From Aquarana catesbeiana (Eukaryota > Chordata > Amphibia > Anura > Ranidae), in assembly GCF_042186555.1 (NCBI RefSeq), contig NC_133336.1:190246573-190310572 (forward strand): a DNA stretch of 64,000 nt. The letters run 5' to 3'. The position numbers were made by a program, and so were the translations under genes. The notes below the pieces were generated by a model. The model was not told where the DNA came from. It did no database searches and saw only the letters and a list, made by a program, of their open reading frames with translations. The stretch's first letter is position 1, and each line of letters starts with the position of its first letter. Positions 35,001 to 45,871 of this stretch are shown in pieces.

Positions 35001-35550
35001 TCTCACTACACTAACTTGTAGTTTTAGCTGAACACTGTGAGGAGGATGCACAACACTAACTTGTAGTTTTAGCTGAACACTGTGAACAGGATGCACTACA
35101 CTAACTTGTAGCTTTAGCTGAACACTGTGCAGAGGTCTCACTACACTAACTTGTAGTATTAGCTGAACACTGTGAGCAGGACGCACTACACTAACTTGTA
35201 GCTTTAGCTGAACACTGTGCAGAGGTCTCACTACACTAACTTGTAGCTTTAGCTGAACACTGTGCAGAGGTCGCACTACACTAACTTGTAGTTTTAGCTG
35301 AACACTGTGAGCAGGACGCACTACACTAACTTGTAGCTTTAGCTGAACACTGTGCAGAGGTCGCACTACACTAAATTGTAGTTTTAGCTGAACACTGTGA
35401 GGAGGACGCACTACCCTAACTTTTAGCTTTAGCTGAACACTGTGAACTACACTAACATGTAGTTTTAGCTGAACACTGTGCAGAGGTCACACTAAACTAA
35501 CTTGTAGCTTTAACTGAACACTGTGAGGAGGAGGCACTACACTAAGTGTA
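29030..35550. repeat. 45-bp minisatellite with 90-bp and 1,097-bp higher-order repeats
   Basis: The basic unit is 45 bp, e.g. CACTACACTAACTTGTAGCT followed by TTAGCTGAACACTGTGCAGAGGTCT. Two variants, one with GCAGAGGTCTC and one with GAGCAGGACGC, alternate as 90-bp dimers. A 60-bp spacer starting CTTATTTAACTGCCTGCGG recurs at 29372, 30424, 31521, 32618, 33408 and 34330. Spacings are 1052, 1097, 1097, 790 and 922 bp; 1097 minus 1052 is exactly one unit. Because 45 is divisible by three, minus-strand frames stay open and give artificial 15-residue repeats (SVQLKLQVSVVRPLH); these are not called as genes. Confidence 0.9.
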
Positions 35551-35695
35551 AATAGTCTAGCTGCCTGACTGTGGTACTAATAGGATCAAAAGAACACCAG
35601 CAGCTGTAACTACAGGTAGCTGTAAATACTGTAACAAGACAAGCCTGCCTGTCAGTAGGAAGATAACAGGAATTCATCTAGCTAAACTGAATACA

Positions 35696-35698
<3 letters not shown>

Positions 35699-35754
<56 letters not shown>
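35699..35754. repeat. (TA)n microsatellite
   Basis: About 28 TA units. The paralogous tract in copy 2 is at 42917-42969. Confidence 0.95.
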
Positions 35755-35756
<2 letters not shown>

Positions 35757-35904
35757 ACACCTGGGATGCATATATATACACAATACACTATAAGTGCAGC
35801 TAACTCACTGACTGTCCTGCCTAATCTAGCTAACTCAAATGAAATGACACTGTCTCTCTCTTTCTATCTAAGCACACCGGAACACACTACACAGGGCCAC
35901 CGTG

Positions 35905-36010
35905 CAGGCGGCCTTATATAGTGTGGGGCGTGTTCTAAACCCCCTGAGCCATAATTGGCCAAAGCCACCCTGGCTTTGGCCAATTACAGCTCTCTCTAGC
36001 GACGGCGCTG
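35905..36010 (-). promoter_or_regulatory. Putative hAT transposase promoter
   Basis: On the minus strand: CCAAT-type motifs (GGCCAAT at several places, 35950-36060), a CACGCCCCAC box and CTATATAAGG at 35921-35912. A transcript from here would cross the 45-bp array before reaching the transposase start at 28677, which would place the array in a leader or intron. Copy 2 has the same promoter near 43120 without a transposase gene. Confidence 0.45.
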
Positions 36011-36659
36011 TGATTGGCCAAGCATGCGGGTCATAGTGCATGCTTGGCCAATTATCAGCCAGCAATGCACTGCGATGCTGCAGTGAATTATGGGCCGTGA
36101 CGCGCCACACGAACTTGGCGCGAACGGCCTATAACGTTCGCAATTCGGCGAACAATCGAACAGCCGATGTTCGAGTTTGAACCCATGTTCAACATCGCGA
36201 AGCTCATCCCTACTCCTGGTATTTAAACACTTGATGTCTCAGAGGTTTAAGGAAAGTCGGTGCTGGAAGACTCCTCTCTGCCAGTTATTGATCACAGATC
36301 TGAAAAAAGAGCTGATAGCTATATAATGACCAGGCTGTGTCAATGACTACAGGCCCCACTTTAACGGGTTGGTGAAGTACCTCCACTTAGGGCAACCAGC
36401 CCAACCCTTATTATTGACTTTAGGAGAAAATCCCCCCCCCCCCGTTCCCCTGAAAGGGGCTCCTGTTGCATGACAGAGTGAGCATGCAGCAAAATTGGGG
36501 TTCAGGATAGAGCCTACTTTAGGGGTTTGGAGAAGTACTGGGGTTGGGGGTGGAGTTTTAAAGACTTTTTTATGTGTGTTGTTTTTGGAAGATGGTGAAC
36601 ATAAGGGCTCTTTGTTTCTTTTAGAGATTAGGTAAAAGTTAGGATGGGGGGGGGGGTAA

Positions 36660-36890
36660 AGTGTTAAAGAGATCCTGTCACCAACTTACAAAATAATCAG
36701 GTACATGCACAATAAAAATCAAGTATTTTAAAATCTTTCTGACAACATTTTTCCTCCTAAATGACTGTTTTTAAACTTGCAGTGTGCCTCTGAACTTGAT
36801 AAAAAATTTAACAACTCAGTTCCCTAGAACATCCACCCCCTGTCTGTCATGTCAAAGCCCTCATCCTTTTTTTGGAAGTGTCTAAGTTCA
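36660..36890. mobile_element. T2-like end fragment
   Basis: TTAAAGAGATCCTGTCA at 36664 resembles the TTAA-flanked ends of T2 elements. The opposite end is missing. The same fragment occurs in copy 2 at 43864. Confidence 0.35.
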
Positions 36891-36893
36891 CTC

Positions 36894-37440
36894 TTATAGT
36901 TGCCAACATTGTCAAAAAATGTATAGGGACACATTTTTGTCTGTAGGTGGAGTCTTATTATAATTAGGGGGTGGGACATTTTTTGTAGGCGTGGCATAGC
37001 GGGGGGAGGAAAAATGCGCAGTGGCAAAAGGATGGGCATTTTAGTGTAGTGCGTCCTCCTCACAGTGTTCAGCTAAAGCTACAAGTTAGTTTAGTGTGAC
37101 CTCTGCACAGTGTTCAGCTAAAGCTACAAGTTAGGGTAGTGCGTCCTCCTCACAGTGTTCAGCTAAAACTACAATTTAGGGTAGTGCGACCTCTGCACAG
37201 TGGTGATACCTCGTTAGAGATAGTGTTAACCCTGTAACTAGAATAGGGATGTACAATCCTCAGGTGTGTACAAAAAAGAAGAAAAGGAGGGGGGGAGTTG
37301 AAGTGAGGGAGATAATACCTTCCTCACCTAAACTTTCCCATGGGTGAATTCAATATTAATAAGGGTGGCTTAAAAGGGGTGTGGTTAGAGTCTGAGATGA
37401 AAGAGGGATAGAGGGAGAAGGAAGAGAGGACGAGAGAAAG
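36894..37440. mobile_element. TTGCCAAC-type element, truncated, with a replaced segment
   Basis: ATAGTTGCCAACATTG and the following 130 bp match the left end of the element at 56722-60232. In this copy 37033-37358 is replaced by three to four 45-bp array units in reverse orientation (37039-37205) and about 155 bp of unrelated sequence. Copy 2 (44095-44330) keeps the family sequence at this point. Confidence 0.6.
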
Positions 37441-38034
37441 AAATATTAACATTAAGCATTTCATTAACTAAGCTAATTCACATGAACATATGACATCATA
37501 TAATAGTTTACTACCAAGGCAGACAGAAACAATAGAACAATGGGAGGCAGCCACTTAACAAAAAACACATAAAAAAATATATAAAACAAACCCCACCTCA
37601 AACTATCTGCAACAGTCTATGAGACACACTTCTACAATATTCCAGCAGTATGAACAGGTGAAATAAATGTATTTTTAGATATTTCTTCAGAGATATTGTT
37701 GATAAATATTACTGTCCCAAGTGAAGGAGCCTCTCCAACTTTCAACACAAACCACACATATACAGTAAGACCCAGGATAACAAGGGTAAAACGATTTCCG
37801 TGTGGTTGTACTGTGAGTCTGGTTAGGGAAGACCAGACTGGGCTTCTCAGTCACCCTGTGCACAATAGCCACAGGGTAAAATACACATAAGAGGGGCCTG
37901 GAGAGCTGAACAAGGAGTTTCCCGCCCTCTCTAAGGTAAGTTAGATTCCACAAGTCTCCGCCAAGTGTCACTGTCAGCTCTGGGGCTGTTAATGTCACAT
38001 CCAAGATGGCGGTGTATCCTGTCCACAGTCTCTG

Positions 38035-38275
38035 AACATTTCTTACACCAAGTCTGCAGTCTCTGACCATCTCTTGTATCATGTCAACAATCTCTGACCA
38101 TCTCTTGTATCATGTCCACAGTCTCTGATCATCTCTTCTATTATGTCCATTGTCTCTGACCATCTCTTGTATCATGTCCACAGTCACTGAACATTTTTTG
38201 CACCATGTCTGCAGTCTCTGACCTTCTCCTGTATTATGTCCACAATCTATGACCATCTCTTGTATCAAGGAAAGA
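38035..38275. repeat. Minisatellite with 32-33-bp units
   Basis: About seven units of CTCTGACCATCTCTTGTATC plus ATGTCCACAGT. Present in copy 2 at 44930-45165. Confidence 0.85.
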
Positions 38276-38429
38276 AGGGTGACCCCTGGAAGTCACACAT
38301 TCATGATGTCCTACTACGATGAATGGAGTGGCAACCTCGGCATGGACTCCAACAAGGCCACGCCCCAATGCGTTTCACTCTGCCCCTAGAGCTTAGTCAT
38401 GGGCATCAGCTCACCAAATGACAATGAGG

Positions 38430-38680
38430 TCACTGTACTCCAATGGCCTCCACAGTCACCAGATCTCAATCCAGTAGAGCACCGTTCAGGTGTGGTGGAA
38501 CGGGATAAATCTGCAGCAACTGCATGATCCTATTATGTCACTATGGACCAAAATCTCTGAGGAATGTTTCCAACACCTTGTTGAATCTATGCCAGGAAGA
38601 ATAAAGGCAGTTCTGAAGACAAAAGGGGGTCCAACCCGGTACTAGCAAGGTGTACCTAATAATGGCTGGTGAGTGTATAA
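38430..38680 (+). mobile_element. Tc1-like transposase 3' remnant
   Basis: Translation gives WPPQSPDLNPVEH, the conserved block around the last catalytic residue of Tc1 transposases, followed by a typical 3' end (GTACCTAATAATGGCTGGTG). Stops and frameshifts make it a relic. It sits immediately beside the Ig exon; the copy 2 version is at 45325-45573. Confidence 0.75.
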
Positions 38681-38700
38681 AATATCCATTCCCCACTTAC

Positions 38701-38982
38701 CTTGTATTTGTATATGGAGCATTGGACTCCTCTTTAATACATTGGTGGTAGATGTCTTCACTTCACAAAAATAATTCCCAGAATCCTTCAGCTGAGCAGA
38801 CTGGACTCCATATTGATCAGATAAACTGAATCTCTGAATAATCTGTCCATCTTTATAGAAAGCAAACTTCAGTCTTATCCTCAGTCTGTGCGGACTGAGA
38901 TTCTTGACACATGTCAGGGTCATGTGATCACCTTCTACCGCTGGATTATGGGATAGTTTTAATTCTGGCTGCGAGAACAACT
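38701..38982 (-). CDS. FcR/FCRL-type Ig-domain exon
   Basis: A 282-bp exon with a strong acceptor (pyrimidine tract TTTTTTTCTTTTTCTTAG, then AG) at 38983 and a donor CAAG/GTAAGTGG at 38700. Both boundaries are phase 1, as usual for Ig exons. The 94 residues read LFSQPELKLSHNPAVEGDHM at the start, then LTCVKNL with the first Ig cysteine, LKFAFYKDGQIIQ, DSGNYFCEV with the second, and TTNVLKRSPMLHIQIQ at the end. The F-x-F-Y-K-D-G and N-V-L-K-R-S-P signatures are typical of Fc-gamma-receptor/FCRL membrane-proximal domains. The product would be part of a leukocyte Fc-receptor-like membrane protein. Other exons are not visible nearby, but the stalk/transmembrane exon at 11330-11664 has a matching phase. 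Confidence 0.75.
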
Positions 38983-39224
38983 CTAAGAAAAAGAAAAAAA
39001 AGTGATAATATATGAATGTTACCGCTAAGTGATGAGTGAACTGGGCAACGTTTGGTTCGCTGGATGTTCCACAAACCATGGGGGGACATTCTCAAACACC
39101 AAATTTATATTTCCAAAACCCACTGAAGACTACAGGAGCTGAATCTTGGTATTTTTGGCCTTTTGCAAGGCTAATTTGCAAGCTTCTTTTTTAATACACA
39201 AATGTTCTAGTTTTGGTACTCAGA

Positions 39225-39900
39225 AATGGCTACTGCTATGCTCTTCCAATGCTTTATTATAGGTTCTTTTTGAATTGCAATGGTACAAATGGATAAAATA
39301 AATATTGCACATTTACATTTACAAAACCAAAAAGAACATAGAAATCCTAATGAAGAAATTCTCTAATTATACTATCCCCCAACATTTTTGAACTGGTGTT
39401 GTCTGAGTTTGTTGTAGCAATGGGGTTGATTTACTAAAACTGGAGAGTCCAAAATTTGGTGCATCTGTGCATGGTAGCCAATCAGCTTCCACAGCTGCAC
39501 CATATTTTGCACTCTCTGGTTTTAGTAAATCAAACCCGGTGGCTATTTTTGGCTAGTACTATGCTATTCCAATGCTTTTATAGGTAGAGGAACTGTTTGT
39601 AATGAAAAAATACAATAAATACTGTGTATTATACTGTATATATTTTTTTTTTCTTTAGAGAAAACAAAAAAAAAAAAGAAATCCTAAAGAAGAAATTCCC
39701 TACAATTATACTATCCCCAAAATTTAAGGACCGGTGTTGTCTGGGTTTGCTATAACTGGGGCCATGTTTGGCTAGTACTATGCTATTCCAATGCTTTTAG
39801 GAACTTTTTGGAATGACACCAATGAATAAAATAAAATATATATAAATATATTAAGAAAACCAAAAAGACAATAGAGATCCTAAAAAGTCACTATGAGATT
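39225..39900. repeat. Tandem repeat of about 230 bp, three imperfect copies
   Basis: GCTAGTACTATGCTATTCCA-like sequence recurs near 39230, 39551 and 39770, each followed by an AAACCAAAAAGA block and TATACTATCCCC. The first copy is interrupted by the element at 39421-39537. Copy 2 equivalent: 46115-46790. Confidence 0.65.
39421..39537. mobile_element. Small foldback-type element (TTTACTAAAACTGGAGAG ends)
   Basis: Inverted ends GATTTACTAAAACTGGAGAG and the reverse, with a short middle. The family recurs at 46313-46429, 52330-53712 and 63743-63892. It lies inside one unit of the 230-bp repeat. Confidence 0.75.
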
Positions 39901-40125
39901 CTACAAAAAACCTGGTTTATCCTGCTGCCCTCTATCTCTCCCTTCTGTCCATGTCTAGGGATTTTGCAGCTGTGGTGGCAGCTCTGCACATGGTCAGTTT
40001 TCAGTGAGTTTCTATGCTGAGCATTTCCTCCTTATCACATCTGAGCAGCCCATGTGACTATAGAATCATACATGTCCGTGTGTCATGTATGTGGTAGAAG
40101 AGCCTGACATGATGAGGAAGGCCTC

Positions 40126-40787
40126 TGTTACACCTCTGATTCAGGGCCCCTGATAGAATAGACAGGAGGCGAAGGAGTACAGAGTGGCAGGAGTGCCTGT
40201 TGGCAGGGCTGGATGGATTCTCTGAATCAACAGGAGAAGTCTGCTAGTAGACCACAGCAGAGCAGGAGTACCAGATAGACACCAGTGAGCAGCAGACAGG
40301 AGCAGCCTAGTACTGGTGACAGCAGACATGTACAGACTGGAAGCAGATAGGCAGTGAGTAGGCGCCAGAGGAATATAGGCAGTGGGTTGCAGCAGGGAGT
40401 CCAGCAGCAATGGGGACAGAGGCAGAGTCAGACAAACAGGGCCATGCACAGGCAGAGGGATCAGGTGCAGATGCGTAGGCAGGGGTAAAGTCAGGATACA
40501 GGCCAAGTTGGTAACAGATCTGTGGAGCAGCAGCAAGGGGCACAGGCAGAAGCAAGGTCCGAGGCATGCCGGGGTCAGTGCTGGTGGAGTTCAGGAGTAG
40601 TCAAGACAAGCCGAGTCGGTAACAGTAGCCAGATGTAGAGTAACAGGTTGCAGGTATGCACGGGGACACTGTAGACAAGACAGCACTGAAGCATAGCACA
40701 GGCTCAGCTTAAAAAGCCTGCTTGGCACTAATATGAGAAACAATGAGCAACAGATGTGTGCACATGCACACAAATATGCACGTGCAT
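40126..40787 (-). mobile_element. Truncated gypsy-type LTR, cut by the duplication junction
   Basis: Same sequence as 47017-47678. The remaining part of the LTR is lost at the breakpoint (40787), where the 45-bp array begins. Local similarity to the chromovirus LTR (around GGCAGAAGCAAGGTC and GCCGGGGTCAG) indicates a related family. Confidence 0.6.
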
Positions 40788-41842
40788 ATTTGGTATCACT
40801 ACACTAACTTGTAGCTTTAGCTGAACACTGTGCAGAGGTCGCACTACACTAACTTGTAGTTTTAGCTGAACACTGTGAGCAGGACGCACTACACTAACTT
40901 GTAGCTTTAGCTGAACACTGTGAAGAGGTCTCACTACACTAACTTGTAGTTTTAGCTGAACACTGTGAGCAGGACGCACTACACTAACTTGTAGCTTTAG
41001 CTGAACACTGTGAAGAGGTCTCACTACACTAACTTGTAGTTTTAGCTGAACACTGTGAGCAGGACGCACTACACTAACTTGTAGCTTTAGCTGAACACTG
41101 TGCAGAGGTTGCACTACCCTAAATTGTAGTTTTAGCTGAACACTGTGAGGAGGACGCACTACCCTAACTTGTAGCTTTAGCTGAACACTGTGCAGAGGTC
41201 ACACTAAACTAACTTGTAGCTTTAGCTGAACACTGTGAGGAGGACGCACTACACTAATATGTAGCTTTAGCTGAACACTGTGCAGAGGTCTCACTACACT
41301 AACTTGTAGTTTTAGCTGAACACTGTGAGGAGGATGCACAACACTAACTTGTAGCTTTAGCTGAACACTGTGCAGAGGTCGCACTACACTAACTTGTAGT
41401 TTTAACTGAACACTGTGAGCAGGACGCACTACACTAACTTGTAGCTTTAGCTGAACACTGTGCAGAGGTCGCACTACACTAACTTGTAGTTTTAGCTGAA
41501 CACTGTGAGCAGGACGCACTACACTAACTTGTAGCTTTAGCTGAACACTGTGCAGAGGTCTCACTACACTAACTTGTAGTTTTAGCTGAACACTGTGAGG
41601 AGGACGCACTACACTAACTTGTAGCTTTAGCTGAACACTGTGCAGAGGTCTCACTACACTAACTTGTAGCTTTAGCTGAACACTGTGCAGAGGTCGCACT
41701 ACACTAACTTCTAGTTTTAGCTGAACACTGTGAGGAGGACGCACTACCCTAACTTGTAGTTTTAGCTGAACACTGTGCAGAGGTCACACTAAACTAACTT
41801 GTAGCTTTAACTGAACACTGTGAGGAGGAGGCACTACACTAA
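40788..41842. repeat. 45-bp minisatellite, duplicated part
   Basis: About 23 units of the same 45-bp repeat as 29030-35550, with the same alternating variants. It is preceded by LTR sequence rather than by the rest of the array. Confidence 0.9.
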
Positions 41843-41850
41843 CTGTAAAT

Positions 41851-42765
41851 CAGTGGTTCTCAACCAACCTAGTGCTGTGACCCCTTGATAAAATTTCCCA
41901 AGTTGTGGGGACCCCTAACAGTAAAATTATTTTAGTAGCGTGGGTTGTCAGCACCCAAGGCAAGACAAGTAATTTGTGCCCCAAACCCACGGACATTTAG
42001 CGCTCCCCGAGTCCCTTCTACTCGTACAGTATTAAAACCCCTTATGGTATATTTTAGGATTTACCACTCCTTCTCTTTTGTTATCCTTTCTTTCCCTTTT
42101 ATATTTCTCTATCCTAATTTCTTGTTTTTATTCCCCCATTCCTCTCTCTTGCCGTCTTTCTTGTTTTTTCACTTATTCTTTCTCTCCCTTTTTCTTTGTT
42201 CCTCCCCCTCTTTTCCTCCACCTTCCATGTATTCTCTATTTTTATTCCTTCTCTTACTCCTTAGTGGGGGGGAGGGGGATGGGATGAGTGGCAGTGCTGG
42301 TGGGGGGTGGAATGAGTGGCAGTGCTGGGGGAAGTTCAGATCAGGTAACTTAGGTCATCTGCTGATCTGAGAACTCTAGTGGGGACTTTTAATGACTACT
42401 ATAATCACAGGTAGTGTTACTCACTGTATCCCTGGCTTCACTGTGTCTCCGACTTTGTGGTGTCTCGTAGCAGTGACACCTATGCTGAAATCAGGAGATG
42501 GGGTCTCCTCCAGCCCCTCCCACTTCATATTCCTCACCAGTCAGCTGACCTCTATTCTCTGCCCCCAGCCATGCCATGAACTGAATGGGTGGCTGTGAAG
42601 AGGCTGAGTGGGTGGCTGCGGGCTCATAGGGACAGCCCTGCTGGGCTGCCACAAAATAGCTGGGAGAGCGGTGCGGGCTTCAGGAACAGCCCAGGATTTG
42701 GTGACCCCTGGCAAATAGTCATTCGACCCCCGAGGGAGTCCCGACCCCCAGGTTGAGAACCACTG
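41851..42765. mobile_element. Nonautonomous hAT element (CAGTGGTTCTCAACC ends)
   Basis: Perfect 15-bp inverted ends CAGTGGTTCTCAACC and GGTTGAGAACCACTG, with exact 8-bp duplication CTGTAAAT (41843-41850 and 42766-42773). The paralogous empty site in copy 1 (35545-35555, TAAGTGTAAATAGT) lacks both element and duplication. The interior has a long pyrimidine-rich tract (42060-42260) and no transposase. Confidence 0.9.
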
Positions 42766-42913
42766 CTGTAAATAGTCTAGCTGCCTGACTGTGGTACTAA
42801 TAGAATCAAAAGAACACAAGCAATTTTCTGCAGGTAGCTGTAAATACTGTAACAAGACAAGCCTGCCTGTCAGTAGGAAGATAACAGGAATGGATCTAGC
42901 TAAACTGAATACA

Positions 42914-42916
<3 letters not shown>

Positions 42917-42969
<53 letters not shown>
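42917..42969. repeat. (TA)n microsatellite, copy 2
   Basis: Paralogue of the 35699 tract with a slightly different length. Confidence 0.95.
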
Positions 42970-42973
<4 letters not shown>

Positions 42974-45324
42974 CATATATATACACAATACACTATAAGT
43001 GCAGCTAACTCACTGACTGTCCTGCCTAATCTAGCTAACTCAAATTAAATGACACTGTCTCTCTCTCTCTATCTAAGCACGCCGGAACACACTACACAGG
43101 GCCGCCGTGCAGGTGGCCTTATATAGTGTGGGGTGTGTTCTAAACCCCCTGAGCCATAATTGGCCAAAGCCACCCTGGCTTTGGCCAATTACAGCTCTCT
43201 CTAGCGACGGCGCTGTGATTGGCCAAGCATGCGGGTCATAGTGTATGCTTGGCCAATCATCAGCCAGCAATGCACTGCGATGCCGCAGTGAATTATGGGC
43301 CGTGACGCACCACACGAATTTGGCGCGAACGGCCCATAACGTTCGCAATTCAGTGAACAATCGAACAGCCGATGTTCGAGTCGAACATGGGTTCGACTCG
43401 AACGCGAAGCTCATCCCTACTCCTGGTATTTAAACACTTGATGTCTCAGAGGTTTAAGGAAAGTCGGTGCTGGAAGACTCCTCTCTGCCAGATATTGATC
43501 ACAGGTCTGAAAAAAGAGCTGATAGCTATATAATGACGAGGCTGTGTCAATGACTACAGGCCCCACTTTAACGGGTTGGTGAAGTACCTCCACTCAGGGC
43601 AACCAGCCCAACCCTTATTATTGACTTTAGGAGCAAATCCCCCCCCCCCGTTCCCCTGAAAGGGGCTCCTGTTGCATGACAGAGTGAGCATACAGCAAAA
43701 TTGGGGTTCAGGATAGAGCCTACTTTAGGGGTTTGGAGAAGTACTGGGGTTGGAGTTTTAAAGACTTTTTTATGTGTGTTGTTTTTGGAAGATGGTGAAC
43801 ATAAGGGCTCTTTTTTTCTTTTAGAGATTAGGTAAAAGTTAGGATGGGGGGGGTGGTAAAGTGTTAAAGAGATCCTGTCACCCACTTACAAAATAATCAG
43901 GTACATGCACAATAAAAATCAAGTATTTTAAAATCTTTCTGACAACATTTTTCCTCCTAAATGACTGTTTTTAAACTTGCAGTGTGCCTCTGAACTTGAT
44001 AAAAAATTTAACAACTCAGTTCCCTAGAACAGCCACCCCCTGTCTGTCATGTCAAAGCCCTCATCCTTTTTTTGGAAGTGTCTAAGTGCACTCTTATAGT
44101 TGCCAACATTGTCAAAAAATGTATAGAGACACATTTTTGTCTGTAGGTGGAATCTTATTATAATTAGGGGGTGGGACTTTTTTGTAGGCGTGGCATAGCG
44201 GGGGGAGGAAAAATGCACAGTGGCAAAAGAATGGGCATGGTTTAAACTAAATATTGGGGGTGGCTTAAAGGGGGTGTGGTTAGAGTCTGAGATGAAAGAG
44301 GGATGGAGGGAGAAGGAAGAGAGGACGAGAGAAAGAAATATTAACATTAAGCATTTCATTAACTAAGCTAATTCACATGAACATATGACATCATATAATA
44401 GTTTGCTACGAAGGCAGACAGAAACAATAGAACAATGGGAGACAGCCACTTGACAAAAAACACATGAAAAAATATAAAAAACAGACCCCACCTTAAACTA
44501 TCTGCAACAGTCTATGAGACACACTTCTACAATATTCCAGCAGTATGAACAGGTGAAATAAATGTATTTTTAGATATTTCTTCAGAGATATTGTTGATAA
44601 ATATTACTGTGCCAAGTGAAGGAGCCTCTCCAACTTTCAACACAAACCACACATATACAGTAAGACCCAGGATAACAAGGTTAAAACGATTTCCGTGTGG
44701 TTGTACTGTGAGTCTGGTTAGGGAAGACCAGACTGGGCTTCTCAGTCACCCTGTGCACAATAGCCCAGGGTAAAATACACATAAGAGGGGCCTGGAGAGC
44801 TGAATAAGGAGTTTCCTGCCCTCTCTAAGGTAAGCTAGATTCCACAAGTCCCTGCCAAGTGTCACTGTCAGCTCTGGGGCTGTTAATGTCACATCCAAGA
44901 TGGCGGTGTATCCTGTCCACAGTCTCTGAACATTTCTTGCACCAAGTCTGCAGTCTCTGACCGTCTCTTGTATCATGTCAACAATCTCTGACCATCTCTT
45001 GTATCATGTCCACAGTCTCTGATCATCTCTTCTATTATGTCCATTGTCTCTGACCATCTCTTGTATCATGTCCACAGTCACTGAACATTTTTTGTACCAT
45101 GTCTGCAGTCTCTGACCTTCTCCTGTATTATGTCCACAATCTATGACCATCTCTTGTATCAAGGAAAGAAGGGTGACCCCTGGAAGTCACACATTCATGG
45201 TGTCCTACTACGATGAATGGAGTGGCAACCATGGCATGGACTCCCACAAGGCCACGCCCCAATGTGTTTCAATCTGCCCCTAGAGCTTAGTCATGGGCAT
45301 CAGCTCACCAAATGACAATGAGGT

Positions 45325-45573
45325 CACTGTACTCCAATGGCCTCCACAGTCACCAGATCTCAATCCAGTAGAGCACCGTTCAGGTGTGGTGGAACGGGAT
45401 AAATCTGCAGCAACTGCATGATCCTATTATGTCACTATGGACCAAAATCTCTGAGGAATGTTTCCAACACCTTGTTGAATCTATGCCAGGAAGAATAAAG
45501 GCAGTTCTGAAGACAAAAGTGGGTCCAACCCGGTACTAGCAAGGTGTACCTAATAATGGCTGGTGAGTGTATA
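45325..45573 (+). mobile_element. Tc1-like remnant, copy 2
   Basis: Paralogue of 38430-38680, with the same defects. Confidence 0.7.
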
Positions 45574-45594
45574 AAATATCCATTCCCCACTTAC

Positions 45595-45871
45595 CTTGTA
45601 TTTGTATATGGAGCATTGGACTCCTCTTTAATACATTGGTGGTAGATGTCTTCACTTCACAAAAATAATTCCCAGAATCCTTCAGCTGAGCAGACTGGAC
45701 TCCATATTGATCAGATGAATCTCTGAATAATCTGTCCATCTTTATAGAAAGCAAACTTCAGTCTTGTCCTGTGTCTGTGCGGACTGAGATTCTTGACACA
45801 TGTCAGGGTCATGTGATCACCTTCTACCGCTGGATTATGGGATAGTTTTAATTCTGGCTGCGAGAACAACT
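45595..45871 (-). pseudogene. Frameshifted duplicate of the Ig-domain exon
   Basis: Paralogue of 38701-38982 with the same acceptor and donor. It is 277 bp instead of 282: five bases are missing near 45714-45716, between the GQIIQRF and DQYGVQ regions, shifting the frame in the middle of the Ig fold. A smaller change also alters residues near the domain centre (SPHRHRTRLKF in place of SPHRLRIRLKF). The exon can still be spliced but would not give a normal Ig domain, so this copy is probably a dead or skipped exon. Confidence 0.8.

Larger units (their letters stand above)
22414..36212 (-). mobile_element. 13.8-kb hAT element with transposase remnant
   Basis: Ends are TAGGGATGAGC on both sides (right end inverted), with an exact 8-bp target duplication CTCCTGGT (22406-22413 and 36213-36220). 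Inside, from left to right, are a 143-bp tandem repeat, a minus-strand transposase gene with many breaks, a piggyBac-like insertion, a small palindromic element, a 6.5-kb minisatellite and a minus-strand promoter near the right end. The right end is present a second time at 43419 through segmental duplication, and another end of the same family lies at 56623. Confidence 0.85.
34504..40787. repeat. Segmental tandem duplication, copy 1
   Basis: This block, from inside the 45-bp array through the hAT right end, the Ig exon and part of an LTR, is repeated at 40788-47678. The right breakpoint follows GCACGTGCAT (40787), where the sequence jumps back into the array; the second copy continues beyond the same motif (47678) into normal LTR sequence. 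The two copies are nearly identical apart from the insertions and small indels listed separately. Confidence 0.85.

Noticed and set aside
29377..35411. Repeated minus-strand frames reading SVQLKLQVSVVRPLH
   Set aside because: Consequence of a 45-bp unit divisible by three; frames stop at every spacer and vary only with DNA unit variants.
29030..35550. CRISPR-like appearance of regular repeats
   Set aside because: Units are contiguous without unique spacers, and this is eukaryotic DNA.
37690..37860. Hydrophobic stretch FTLVILGLTVYVWFVL on the minus strand, possible second transmembrane exon
   Set aside because: Present in both duplication copies, but no convincing acceptor or pyrimidine tract, and the basic residue is not in frame with a normal juxtamembrane motif. 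It may be a decayed exon.
42060..42370. Phe/Leu/Ser-rich open frame in the CAGTGGTTCTCAACC element
   Set aside because: Due to a long pyrimidine tract; the element is nonautonomous.
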